Assembly (NCBI GenBank): GCA_018831195.1
Contig: JAHJDP010000085.1
Coordinates: 23,410 to 87,409, forward strand
Length of the DNA: 64,000 nt
Reading direction: 5' to 3'
Source of the DNA: Candidatus Eisenbacteria bacterium
Lineage (GTDB): Bacteria > Eisenbacteria > RBG-16-71-46 > CAIMUX01 > JAHJDP01
How positions within the stretch are numbered: position 1 is the stretch's first letter; the number at the start of each line of letters is the position of its first letter. A model generated the notes under the pieces. That model searched no databases. It saw nothing but the letters and a program-made list of their open reading frames with translations, and had not been told where the DNA came from. A program made the position numbers and the translations under genes. Positions 42,473 to 51,008 of this stretch are shown in pieces.

Positions 42473-43834
42473 CTAAACCAGCAAATTTATCCGCCCGCCC
42501 GGCAATCTTCGTTCGATTCCCGTCAACGTTTCCGCCGGCTCCGCCGTTTCCGTGGCGGACACATCCGCTGCGCGTTCCTCGCCGGGGACGGGCCCTTGAA
42601 ATGCTCGATCGAATGCGGTTCGCTCTTCACCCGATCCGACCAAGAAATGACCAAGTTCAAAACCGGACTGCTGAAGAGCCTTTTCCAGACCCTGCCGCCC
42701 GTCCTGAAGAAGTTGAATGACCCTTGAGTGATCCGACTGAACCGTCAAATCAACGCGGTTGCCTTCGGTACGGATCCGAATATTGAGAGTTCCCCATTCC
42801 GGGGGACGAAGACGGATATTGATTTCTTGACGGCCGTTCCGGATGGCCAACCGGACGACTTGCCCCACCTGTTCCGTAAAAATTTCCGGCTCGGTATTCG
42901 GAACCCAGATCGATTCTGTCTCCGCCGCCGCCACAACCTGCGCGCCCGGTGCGGAGAACATCATCGGGATTCCATCAGCAGCTGTTTCTGTCGTACCTGT
43001 AGTCGTAATACCTGTTTTGGAATTCGTCGTTGAGTTTTCAAGTTGCGGATCGACGGGTACGGAATTCCGGCGTGTCGATCCGGTTATAGATTCCACCTCC
43101 TGGCCGGGCACGACAGCGGGTTGGCCGTTTCGCCTTTGACCGCCGAATCCGCCAGAAGCATTGGAAGGATTGTCCCGCCCGTTTGAGGCATCGGGAAGCT
43201 CCGATCCTTTGCCTTGCGGAGCCTGGGTCCATTCCGGCTCCAAGCCCTTTTCGGCATCCAATGCGGCCGCTTCCGAAGGGTGCTTTGCCTCTACGGCCTG
43301 ATGGGTGATGGTGGGCGGGGCGCCGGAAGATAACCTTTGCGCCCGATCCCCCTTCTGAAGGTCTCGAGCCGGATCGGTCTTATCCATAACCTCTGTCTCT
43401 TTCCCTCCATCGATCTCTTTCACCATGGCTTCTTTCCACCCGTCGGCCTCTTTTACAATCGCATCTTTCGCAATCGTCTCCTCTCCCTGGATGGGAGGAG
43501 TCTCCGCCTTTGATGATCCGGCATTTACAGACGGCGGCGTCACAGCGACATTCTCGAGCGGCGGATGGACGGTTTTGGCCTCTTTCGGCGACGGCGCGGA
43601 GGCAAACCCCTCCTCACCCTGCGCTGGTGAAGTTTCATCGCCACCTTCAACCTTCGATTGAAGCCGGCTCTCCATCGTGGAATACGCGCTCCACATGAGA
43701 TGAAATTCGGATGGTTCACCGAAGTCCGATTTCATCCTTCGGGGCGGCGGCATATCATCAGCCGGCCGCGGTTTACCGGACGGTTGCAGTAAAGGAAGAT
43801 TTGGCGTGGGGAACGCCTGCTCTCCAACTACCAT
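42473..43834 (-). CDS. fliK: Flagellar hook-length control protein FliK
   Basis: The 453-residue protein has a long, low-complexity, Pro/Glu/Lys/Ser-rich N-terminal ruler region (1-320) and a C-terminal FliK domain (about 325-420). The latter reads VRLAIRNGRQEINIRLRPPEWGTLNIRI and ALQQSGFELGHFLVGSG. FliK measures hook length and triggers the FlhB switch. The N-terminal part contains an imperfect internal repeat (KEADGWKEAMVKEIDGGKE). The ATG has GAGGAGGAGG upstream and overlaps the preceding gene by 7 bp. Confidence 0.9.
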   Translation of the reverse strand: MVVGEQAFPTPNLPLLQPSGKPRPADDMPPPRRMKSDFGEPSEFHLMWSAYSTMESRLQSKVEGGDETSPAQGEEGFASAPSPKEAKTVHPPLENVAVTPPSVNAGSSKAETPPIQGEETIAKDAIVKEADGWKEAMVKEIDGGKETEVMDKTDPARDLQKGDRAQRLSSGAPPTITHQAVEAKHPSEAAALDAEKGLEPEWTQAPQGKGSELPDASNGRDNPSNASGGFGGQRRNGQPAVVPGQEVESITGSTRRNSVPVDPQLENSTTNSKTGITTTGTTETAADGIPMMFSAPGAQVVAAAETESIWVPNTEPEIFTEQVGQVVRLAIRNGRQEINIRLRPPEWGTLNIRIRTEGNRVDLTVQSDHSRVIQLLQDGRQGLEKALQQSGFELGHFLVGSGEERTAFDRAFQGPVPGEERAADVSATETAEPAETLTGIERRLPGGRINLLV

Positions 43835-44511
43835 GCCTCCTCCTCATACCACCGGTTGTCATTCGTTGTCGTTTCATTGACCTCAGGCTCAGGAGCCAGA
43901 CCCAGCACGCGCTTGCTTAGACGCGCTGCACGGCCGGGCTCCAAAGCGCCCAGAACTTTTGAAGCCTGCCGGGGAGACATTTGTGTTAAAAGAAGTTCAG
44001 CCTCGGCATTGGTGAGCCCCGATAGAACCCGCGCCGCTTCCAGCGGCTTCATACCGGAGAAGATCTTCACTAAGCGACTCACCCGCTCCTCCTCGGTCAA
44101 ACTTTCTGATGTCGCCAGTGATTCCGACAACCGGACTTGAAGAAGACCCTCCAACCGGGACATCCGCCCTTCAAAATCCTCTTCCTCGACACGCCGCCAA
44201 CGCTCTATTGTCCGTATCGAATCCCATGGCGCGGATTCCCACTTCACCGGAGGCGCCTTCGGTTTCGTCTTGGGCATCTCGGATATCGTGTTTTCCTTGG
44301 CCTTCACTTCGATCACATCCGGTTCCATCATCTTCTTGACGCGGGGGATCACACCCCTCTGCGCCGCACCCGTAATAAACATCATGCTCACAAAGATCGT
44401 CAGGCAACTGGCAACCAGCACGGCGATGAACGCCAAAGCGCTGCCGCTTCCCCGGTTAGGAGCCCAGCGGTGTTCCTGAATATTTTCCTTTGTGGGTGTC
44501 AACACTTTCAC
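43828..44511 (-). CDS. MotE-like flagellar membrane protein with MgtE-N-like domain
   Basis: The 227-residue protein has one membrane helix (about 25-48, ALAFIAVLVASCLTIFVSMMF) and a hydrophilic spacer. The C-terminal MgtE intracellular-domain-like motif repeats as RLVKIFSGMKPLEAARVLSGL, NAEAELLLTQMSPRQASKVLGAL and EPGRAARLSKRVL. Proteins of this kind between fliJ and fliK are known as MotE in alphaproteobacteria, where they chaperone MotC. Whether that role holds here is unclear. The start is GTG 44511 after AAGGATT. Confidence 0.72.
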   Translation of the reverse strand: MKVLTPTKENIQEHRWAPNRGSGSALAFIAVLVASCLTIFVSMMFITGAAQRGVIPRVKKMMEPDVIEVKAKENTISEMPKTKPKAPPVKWESAPWDSIRTIERWRRVEEEDFEGRMSRLEGLLQVRLSESLATSESLTEEERVSRLVKIFSGMKPLEAARVLSGLTNAEAELLLTQMSPRQASKVLGALEPGRAARLSKRVLGLAPEPEVNETTTNDNRWYEEEAW

Positions 44512-44516
44512 AATCC

Positions 44517-44963
44517 TTAGGCAGCCCGTCGCCGGAATTGCTGAGATGCAAATTCGTCCATTTCCTTTTGTTCATCTCTGAGAATAAATCTGACAAACTC
44601 TGAATACCGGCGATCCCTTAAACGCTCCAGGATCTTTTCCCGTCGTTCGGCTTCCTGAAACTCCTGTCGGGCCTGCCCTGTCCGTTTCTCCGAGTCGGTG
44701 ACGCCTTGCGCCGCTGTTCTGCGCTGGTATTGGAGATCCTCCAAATGCCGCCGGCCTTGATGAACTTCCCAAGCATTATCCTGTTGAGTCAGCTGACGAC
44801 GCGCCGTTTCCATTCCCTTTCCCTCCGCTTTCTTTGCATCCTCTAGTTTCTCGCGAGCTTGACTCTCCACGCGGTGGTGGTGAGCCAACTTCCTTTGTTC
44901 CCCTTTTGTCTCCTCCTCACGAACCCGTTGCACACCGGATAGTGGAAAGCGAAAACGTTTCAT
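44517..44963 (-). CDS. fliJ: Flagellar export chaperone FliJ
   Basis: The 148-residue protein is almost wholly helical and highly charged, starting MKRFRFPLSGVQRVREEE, as FliJ proteins do. It forms a coiled coil that fits inside the FliI hexamer and connects to FlhA. It lies 22 nt after fliI, and the position fliI-fliJ is conserved. The identification rests on the N-terminal motif, length, coiled-coil pattern and context. Confidence 0.88.
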   Translation of the reverse strand: MKRFRFPLSGVQRVREEETKGEQRKLAHHHRVESQAREKLEDAKKAEGKGMETARRQLTQQDNAWEVHQGRRHLEDLQYQRRTAAQGVTDSEKRTGQARQEFQEAERREKILERLRDRRYSEFVRFILRDEQKEMDEFASQQFRRRAA

Positions 44964-44985
44964 TTCCTCCCCCCCTTAGTTGCTG

Positions 44986-46344
44986 TCATGATGTCGCTCC
45001 TTGCTTTTCAGCCTTTTCACCTTCAGCAACCGTGTCGCCGACTTGTGCCAGTTCCTTCAACCCGGCGATTGTGGTCGCAAAATCACATCCTTCATTCCTG
45101 CCCTGGCGCAAAAAACCGGTGATCTGATCCCATTGGCGCAAAGCCCGATCGACCAGAGGCTGCGATCCTTTCACATAGGCGCCGAGTTGGATCGCATCCT
45201 CTGCTTCCCGGTAGGCGGCAATCAGATGGCGCAATCTTCCGGCGCTGGCCTGATGCTCGGGATCCACAATGTCATCCATCACACGACTGATACTCTCCAA
45301 GACATCCACGGCCGGATAGTGATTGGAAACAGCCAGGCGCCGGGAGAGCACAATGTGCCCGTCGAGAACGGCCCTTGCGGCGTCGGCGACCGGTTCGGCC
45401 AGGTCATCCGACTCCACCAACACGGCGAAAAGACCGGTGATGGAACCATTTTTATTGTTGCCACAGCGCTCCAACAACTGCGGCAATAATGTAAAAGCAC
45501 TGGGCGGATAACCGCGTGTCGTCGGCGGCTCACCTGCGGCGAGGCCGATCTCGCGCTGCGCTGTGGCGACACGGGTCAGCGAATCCATCATCAGCAGAAC
45601 GTTCATCCCTTGATCACGAAAGTATTCGGCGACGGTGACGGCCAGCAGGGCGGCCTTGATACGAACCAGGGGAGGCTGATCACTTGTCGCGGCGATGACA
45701 ACGGATCGCTCCAAACCGGCCCCCAGATCTCTTTCAATAAACTCACGAACCTCCCGGCCTCTTTCCCCAACCAGGGCGATAACACTCACCTGCGCCTGCG
45801 TATGCCGGGCGATAGAACCAAGAAGCACTGATTTACCGACACCGGTTCCCGCCAGAATCCCCGTTCGCTGTCCCTGTCCAAGGGTTAAGAAAGCGTCGAT
45901 CGACCGGATACCGGTACTCAAGGGCGCTCGGATTCTTCGCCGCTCCAACGGATCAGGCGCCGCCGCTTCCAGCGGGCGCAGGCTCACATCATGCAACGGG
46001 CCCTTCTTATCCAAAGGTTCGCCGAGGCCGCTGATAACCCGTCCGAGAAGACCTTGCCCGACCGGGGCGAGAAGAGGCCCACCGGCCGATACGACTGAGG
46101 CAGCGGAACGAAGACCCCTCGTATTATTCAGACTCATGAGCAAAATCCGGTCATCACGGAATCCAACGACCTGTGCCGGGATCCAATCTCCGTTACTCTG
46201 GATTTTACACATGTCTCCGACCGAGACTTTCGGCCCGCTCGCCTCAACAAGGATGCCGAGAGTTTGTGAAACCCGTCCCATTTCCAGGATGGGATTCAAC
46301 GCGTCAAGCTTCCCGGCGATTTTCTTAAGCCTCTTGATGCCCAT
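44986..46344 (-). CDS. fliI: Flagellum-specific ATPase FliI
   Basis: The 452-residue F1-beta-like ATPase has Walker A AGTGVGKSVLLGSI near residue 165 and the FliI/type III signature segments LIGERGREVREFIERDLG and LLMMDSLTRVATAQREIGLAAGEPPTTRGYPPS. The N-terminal FliI domain and C-terminal helical domain are complete. It energises substrate entry into the export gate with FliH and FliJ. The ATG lies 20 bp inside fliH. Confidence 0.96.
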   Translation of the reverse strand: MGIKRLKKIAGKLDALNPILEMGRVSQTLGILVEASGPKVSVGDMCKIQSNGDWIPAQVVGFRDDRILLMSLNNTRGLRSAASVVSAGGPLLAPVGQGLLGRVISGLGEPLDKKGPLHDVSLRPLEAAAPDPLERRRIRAPLSTGIRSIDAFLTLGQGQRTGILAGTGVGKSVLLGSIARHTQAQVSVIALVGERGREVREFIERDLGAGLERSVVIAATSDQPPLVRIKAALLAVTVAEYFRDQGMNVLLMMDSLTRVATAQREIGLAAGEPPTTRGYPPSAFTLLPQLLERCGNNKNGSITGLFAVLVESDDLAEPVADAARAVLDGHIVLSRRLAVSNHYPAVDVLESISRVMDDIVDPEHQASAGRLRHLIAAYREAEDAIQLGAYVKGSQPLVDRALRQWDQITGFLRQGRNEGCDFATTIAGLKELAQVGDTVAEGEKAEKQGATS

Positions 46345-46978
46345 CGTCTTCCTGGCTCCAGCGGTCCACTAGTTCTCCTATCTGCTTCAATTGATGTGAG
46401 GGCTGGGAATCCCAACCCCGCTCTCCCCACCAAACAACACTACCGCCAAGTTCAATCGTTTCATCGGCGATAATCTGCAGGGTGTTATCCTGCACCGCCG
46501 CACCCTTTCCAAGGGCTTTTTGAATCAACTCGAGATCGCTTGGGTTCACCCGCACTTGGGCGGGGCTGCCATTGGTAACCTCCTGAAGAGCCGCCCGAGT
46601 CAATCGCACCACCGCATCACGGTCGCATCTGAGTTCCCTGCGAACGACCGCTTCGGCGATGCGAATCACCACCTTGATCGCGAGACCCTCCCATTCCCCC
46701 GCCATCTCCTTCTGCGATTCCTTCAGGGAACCCGCGATTTGCCGGCAATGATCAAAGAGTCCGGCGAGTTCCTGCCGGATCGCTCGCTCTCCTTCGCGCA
46801 ATCCTTCGAGTCTGGCCGCATCCCTCATCCGCACGGCTTCCGCAGCGAGAATCATCGGCTCCGGCGGAGGTCCAGCGACCTCGGCTCGATACATCTCACG
46901 TTCCCGATCGGTAAGGTTCCGGGTGTTCACATTTATCAGGGCCGTGTTCAATCGCGGCTGTCGGATGACCCTAGACAA
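46325..46978 (-). CDS. fliH: Flagellar assembly protein FliH (TTG start)
   Basis: The best start is TTG 46978, which overlaps the fliG stop codon (TTGTCTAG) and has AGGAGG 6 nt upstream. This gives 217 residues beginning MSRVIRQPRLNTALINVN. The protein has a long helix (RMRDAARLEGLREGERAIRQEL) and an FliH/HrpE C-terminal domain (VVIRIAEAVVRRELRCDRDAVVRLTRAAL, RVNPSDLELIQKAL). FliH regulates FliI and links it to the C ring. The longer ATG frame from 47074 would overlap fliG by over 100 bp and has no ribosome site. Confidence 0.88.
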   Translation of the reverse strand: MSRVIRQPRLNTALINVNTRNLTDREREMYRAEVAGPPPEPMILAAEAVRMRDAARLEGLREGERAIRQELAGLFDHCRQIAGSLKESQKEMAGEWEGLAIKVVIRIAEAVVRRELRCDRDAVVRLTRAALQEVTNGSPAQVRVNPSDLELIQKALGKGAAVQDNTLQIIADETIELGGSVVWWGERGWDSQPSHQLKQIGELVDRWSQEDDGHQEA

Positions 46979-47987
46979 TGATCTCCTCCTCTTCGCCGCC
47001 GCGTGACACGACAATCTTACCCTGCTCCTCGAGTCTTCGGATGGTTTCCACAATCCGCTGCTGTGACTCTTCAACGGTCTTCAATCGTACAGGTCCGAGA
47101 TACTCGATCTCGTCCTTGAGCATGTCGGAGGCCCGTTGAGACATATTGTTATAGATTTTAGTTTTTACGTCCTCAGAGGCGACCTTGAGAGCCAATCCCA
47201 GATCCTTTGAATCGACCTCCTTGAGCACCTGCTGGATATCCCGATCGATGAGATGAACGATATCCTCGAAGACGAACATGAGATTCTTTATCTTCGCGGC
47301 CAATTCGGGATCTTCCCGGTCCAGAATCCCAAGAATGTTCTTTTCCGTCCCCCGATCGACGAGATTCAGGACCGTCGCGACGGAATCGATGCCACCCATC
47401 CGGTTGGAGGATGATTTGCCGATCATCTTTATCTGCTCCCGGAGAATGTTATCCATTTCATAAAATGTTTCTTGGGAGATCTGTTCCATGCAAGCGATCC
47501 TGGCGATGACATCGGGCTGGATATCCTGCGGCAGCTGTGTCAATACCGCGGCGGCTTGATGGGCGTCCAACCGGGCCAGGATTAGAGCCATCGTCTGGGG
47601 ATGCTCACTTTGTATAAAGGAGAGCAGTTGCTCGGGATCAACCTGTTCAATCGCCTGAAGCGTGCTCTCCTCCAGAGTCGTCCTCACCCGGCTGAGAATC
47701 TCCCTCGCCCGTTCCGTCCCGACGGCCTTAATCAGCATCTGCTGGGCATAATCAATTCCACCTTCCAGGTAGAACGATTGCGCCATGACCATATCCTTGA
47801 ACTCGGACAGCAATTCCTTTCGCTTGGCGGTGGGAATTTCCTTTGTTCTCGCGATCTCCATCGTGACTGCTTCAACTTCAGTTGAATCCAAGTACTTGGT
47901 CACTGAAGCGGCGGCTTCCGCGCCCAAGGTCACCAGCAACATGGCGGCCTTGCGGATCCCACCTTCTGAAAATCCCTTGGGTGGCAT
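46971..47987 (-). CDS. fliG: Flagellar motor switch protein FliG
   Basis: The 338-residue protein has the FliG N, middle and C domains. Visible segments are KAAMLLVTLGAEAAASVTKYLD, HPQTMALILARLDAHQAAAVLTQLP (the EHPQ-type motif) and, in the torque-generating C domain, VFEDIVHLIDRDIQQVLKEVDSKDLGLALK. FliG connects the MS ring to the C ring and contacts the stators. The ATG follows the fliF TAA directly (TAAATG), and its stop overlaps the fliH start. Confidence 0.97.
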   Translation of the reverse strand: MPPKGFSEGGIRKAAMLLVTLGAEAAASVTKYLDSTEVEAVTMEIARTKEIPTAKRKELLSEFKDMVMAQSFYLEGGIDYAQQMLIKAVGTERAREILSRVRTTLEESTLQAIEQVDPEQLLSFIQSEHPQTMALILARLDAHQAAAVLTQLPQDIQPDVIARIACMEQISQETFYEMDNILREQIKMIGKSSSNRMGGIDSVATVLNLVDRGTEKNILGILDREDPELAAKIKNLMFVFEDIVHLIDRDIQQVLKEVDSKDLGLALKVASEDVKTKIYNNMSQRASDMLKDEIEYLGPVRLKTVEESQQRIVETIRRLEEQGKIVVSRGGEEEEIIV

Positions 47988-49445
47988 TTAACCCTCGTGC
48001 ATCCAGGCCCGGATCAATCGAGCCGTTACATCTGGTGATTCGTTGGATAACCGGCGAACCTCCAATTCAAGCGGATCTCCTTCCGGTTCTCTCAGTATCT
48101 CGATCTCTCTTTTCCTGATCTCCGCTTCTGGCGTTGCAGGGCGCTTGTACATCTTCTTGAGCAATCCCCGGAAGGCGAAAATGAGCAGCACAGCAATGAT
48201 CAAACCGCCGATCCTCGTGACGATATCGATGACCTGCTGCATCTTGTGGGTTTTTTCCATCTCCTGGCGTTCAGTATCCAAGGAGGTGGTGTCAAAGGCG
48301 ATGTTTTCAACATTCAACTCATCACCTCGATCGTTGCTGAATCCCAATGCGGCTTTGATCAATTGCGTCAATTTCTGCATCTCTTCGGCGGAGCGCGTCG
48401 TATATTGCCGCACGCCGTTTTCATCCACTGTATAGGTCCCATCAATAAAGACGGCGCCCGTCAGCTTCTTTAACGTTCCCGCGGATCCAAGGACACGTTC
48501 CATGCGTTTTGAGAATTCATAATTCGTCGTCGAACTTTCAGAACTGCTGCCGTCGGAGTTTGTTCCGCTTGTGGTTTGCTCGCTGATAATGGCCGGGTTC
48601 TCGGCATCATAGGTTTCAATGGTGCGATCGACCTTCTCCCAATCGAGTTCGGCGGTCAGCCGGACAATCGCCTTATTCGGGCCCAAAACTGCTTCCAGCA
48701 TTGATTGGGCTTTGCGGGCAAGATGGTCTTCTACATTCCGAGTGAGTTCCATCTGATCCGACGAAGCGGCGAAATTGGTTCCCCCGGTGTTGCTGAGCAG
48801 ATTGCCCGCCGTGTCGAGAATCGTAACATTATCGGTCTCCAAACCCTCAACGGCACTGGCGACAAGATGTACAATTCCGCGGACGTGCCCGGAGGCCAAA
48901 CGGGCTCCGGCATTTAAACGCACAACAACTGAAGCGGTTGTTTTGTTCTGATCTTCCTGAAAAAGGCTTTCCTCAGGGATAACAAGATGCACCCGGGCTT
49001 GCTGTATTTCTTCGAGCGTCTGAATGGTTCTGGCGATTTCCCCTTCCAAGGCCCGCCGGTGTTGAAACTTTTGTATAAAATCAGTCCAACCCATCTTCCC
49101 CTGATCCATAATCTCGTATCCACGGCTGCCGGTCCGGGGAAGACCTTGATTGGCGAGACTCAGACGGGCTTCATAGACCTTATCCTTCGGAACAACAACG
49201 GTCGTACCGCCGTCCCGGAGTTCATAGTCGACCTTCTCTGATTGAAGACGTTCAACGATCGACCCAGCTTCCTCCGGATCCAACCGGGCATAAAGGATGG
49301 CGTATTCGGGCGAAGAAGCCCAGAGGGATAGAAGTATCAGCGTCACTATTAAGGCGCCGCCCAGCGTCAGAGTCAGAAGACGCTGCCCCGGTGTGAGTTG
49401 ATGAAAGAGCCTTCCAATAAAGGATATTGAAAAGAACTGAGCCAA
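47988..49445 (-). CDS. fliF: Flagellar MS-ring protein FliF (TTG start)
   Basis: The 485-residue protein has two membrane helices (about 25-43 and 420-440) around the ring-building domains. Visible segments are ILYARLDPEEAGSIVERLQ, RRALEGEIARTIQTLEEIQQARVHLVIPEESLF and VTILDTAGNLLSN. It anchors the basal body in the inner membrane. TTG 49445 is preceded by AGGAGGTGAGGA, a near-perfect ribosome site, so the unusual start codon looks genuine. It lies 21 nt after fliE. Confidence 0.96.
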   Translation of the reverse strand: MAQFFSISFIGRLFHQLTPGQRLLTLTLGGALIVTLILLSLWASSPEYAILYARLDPEEAGSIVERLQSEKVDYELRDGGTTVVVPKDKVYEARLSLANQGLPRTGSRGYEIMDQGKMGWTDFIQKFQHRRALEGEIARTIQTLEEIQQARVHLVIPEESLFQEDQNKTTASVVVRLNAGARLASGHVRGIVHLVASAVEGLETDNVTILDTAGNLLSNTGGTNFAASSDQMELTRNVEDHLARKAQSMLEAVLGPNKAIVRLTAELDWEKVDRTIETYDAENPAIISEQTTSGTNSDGSSSESSTTNYEFSKRMERVLGSAGTLKKLTGAVFIDGTYTVDENGVRQYTTRSAEEMQKLTQLIKAALGFSNDRGDELNVENIAFDTTSLDTERQEMEKTHKMQQVIDIVTRIGGLIIAVLLIFAFRGLLKKMYKRPATPEAEIRKREIEILREPEGDPLELEVRRLSNESPDVTARLIRAWMHEG

Positions 49446-49466
49446 TCCTCACCTCCTGATACAGGA

Positions 49467-49769
49467 CTAAACCTGCATCCTCGAGATTTCCTGATACGCG
49501 GAGATCACCCGATCGCGCATTTGAACCAATAGCTTCAAAGAGACCGCAGCCTCCTGCTGCGCAATGATGACCTCGTGCAGATCACGGACCTCTCCGCGGG
49601 CAAATGCACCGGTCATATCTTCCGATCGAATTTGGTTCTCATTCACACCGCTGATAAACTCTTTGAATGTCTCTTCAAATGAAACCTGGTTCTTTGCGGC
49701 AACGGATCCCTCATTATTTTTGATTGGCACATTCAGCCGAATCGGTCCTATTTCACTGATCCCTGCCAT
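49467..49769 (-). CDS. fliE: Flagellar hook-basal body junction protein FliE
   Basis: The 100-residue protein has the family C-terminal region GEVRDLHEVIIAQQEAAVSLKLLVQMRDRVISAYQEISRMQV and the N-terminal SFEETFKEFI segment. It connects the MS ring to the rod and is an early export substrate. Its length agrees with the family. It follows flgC by 58 nt and precedes fliF. Confidence 0.95.
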   Translation of the reverse strand: MAGISEIGPIRLNVPIKNNEGSVAAKNQVSFEETFKEFISGVNENQIRSEDMTGAFARGEVRDLHEVIIAQQEAAVSLKLLVQMRDRVISAYQEISRMQV

Positions 49770-49827
49770 TATCCCCGCCTTTCCTCACTATTCTTGCCAG
49801 CACCAATCTCATCCTTCCAGCAGACAG

Positions 49828-50343
49828 CTACGCTGTTCGGCCCATTTGCAGGGCTGATTCATAGATCTGCCGCATCGCCGCCAATGACGCCAAATTCGCC
49901 TCATAGGCGCGTGTCGCCAAAACGAGGTTCACCATTTCAACCGCCGTATCGACATTTGGGTATTTAACAATGCCATTCTCATCGGCATCGGGATGAGAAG
50001 GATCAAAGACTTCGACAAAAGGAGTGGGGTCATCGGTGATTGAATCCACCAGAACCGATGCCAGCTTCTCCGACCGTCCGGAAGCCGGCGCCGCCATCGG
50101 CTGAAGATGCCCTGCTCTTGTTTGTCGCAGACCCTTCAGGGCTTGAGGCGCGATGACATCACCCACAGCTTGATTAATCTCATCGACGCGGAAGACGACG
50201 TCTTTCCGCCGGTAGGGCTCACCTGTTGCCGTCATGGTTGTTTGAGCATTCGCCAAGTTCTCGGCGATCGTGTCCATCTGGCGCCGGTAGGCGGAAAGGG
50301 CGCCGGCGCTGATATCCATAGATGACAACGAGCCGACCCTCAT
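49828..50343 (-). CDS. flgC: Flagellar proximal rod protein FlgC
   Basis: The 171-residue rod protein has N-terminal MDISAGALSAYRRQMDTIAENLANAQTT and C-terminal PNVDTAVEMVNLVLATRAYEANLASLAAMRQIYESAL, the canonical pair of FlgC motifs. The segment DPSHPDADENGIVKYPN is also typical. It is slightly longer than the usual 135-150 residues. ATG 50343 (AGGGAG 6 nt upstream) is preferred to GTG 50346. Confidence 0.96.
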   Translation of the reverse strand: MRVGSLSSMDISAGALSAYRRQMDTIAENLANAQTTMTATGEPYRRKDVVFRVDEINQAVGDVIAPQALKGLRQTRAGHLQPMAAPASGRSEKLASVLVDSITDDPTPFVEVFDPSHPDADENGIVKYPNVDTAVEMVNLVLATRAYEANLASLAAMRQIYESALQMGRTA

Positions 50344-50420
50344 CACTCTCTCCCTTCTCTATACCCTTGGCCCATGCCGGATTCTCTAAAGATGGAATGC
50401 ATCATCTCCCCCGTGAATGG

Positions 50421-50819
50421 CTAGCGGATCGGTCCGATGGCATCGATCAGCGATCTGTAATGCCCCGCCACGAACTGACTCAGGGCCTGGTAATGAAGGG
50501 TGGATTTTTGGAGCTCGATGATTTGCCGCTCTAATTCCAAGGGTTCCGAATCGGCGACGACCCGGGGACCGGGAATTTTCGACGCCCTGGAGCCCCCTGT
50601 TTCACCGGCAATGTGCCCCTTCTTCGATGAGTTCAAGGGCAGGCTGGGAGTGGTCTGCATCCCGGAAAGGAGTTCTTCAAATTTCACGGCCTGTGGCTTA
50701 TATCCCGGTGTCTGGATATTGGCCAAATTTGAGGCCGCCACCTTCTGTCGCAAGGCCGCGGCATCCAACGCCTTTCTCAAGATTGGAATCGATCCCTGAT
50801 TCGCTGTAATGCCGTCCAT
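50421..50819 (-). CDS. flgB: Flagellar proximal rod protein FlgB
   Basis: The 132-residue protein has the family head LRKALDAAALRQKVAASNLANIQTPGYKPQAVKFEELL and the tail ELERQIIELQKSTLHYQALSQFVAGHYRSLIDAI. It starts the rod on FliE. The ATG at 50819 has AAGGGA upstream. It is the first gene after a sigma-54 promoter at 50867-50882 and so heads the large basal body, hook and export operon. Confidence 0.96.
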   Translation of the reverse strand: MDGITANQGSIPILRKALDAAALRQKVAASNLANIQTPGYKPQAVKFEELLSGMQTTPSLPLNSSKKGHIAGETGGSRASKIPGPRVVADSEPLELERQIIELQKSTLHYQALSQFVAGHYRSLIDAIGPIR

Positions 50820-50866
50820 TATCCCTTCATCCTCCCTCGGCCATCCAATAGCTCACACATAGGGTT

Positions 50867-50882
50867 TGCAAGGGGGGTGCCA
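50867..50882 (-). promoter_or_regulatory. Consensus sigma-54 promoter of the flgB operon
   Basis: The minus strand reads TGGCACCCCCCTTGCA, matching TGGCAC-N5-TTGCA with the exact 12-bp GG-to-GC spacing. Transcription would begin near 50856, leaving a leader of about 37 nt before the flgB ATG. The 126 bp upstream, before the NtrC-type regulator's stop codon, are AT-rich and could hold activator sites; I see no strong dyad there. Confidence 0.88.
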
Positions 50883-51008
50883 ATGACGGTATCTAAAATT
50901 AAGGTTTTATCCTATTGATTGACAACAAGTTGAGGGAATTCATCATAGGGGCTCGTCAGAAGGGGGGGGAAAGATCATCCTCCATGAGGAAAGATCTTCC
51001 GGGTGTGA

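Noticed and set aside
46979..47074. ATG-started N-terminal extension of fliH
   Set aside because: It would lie entirely within the fliG coding end and is basic and Ser-rich, unlike FliH. The TTG at 46978 has the proper ribosome site.
49735..49755. TGGCAC in fliE on the plus strand as a sigma-54 -24 element
   Set aside because: No TTGC follows at the required spacing, and it points against every nearby gene.
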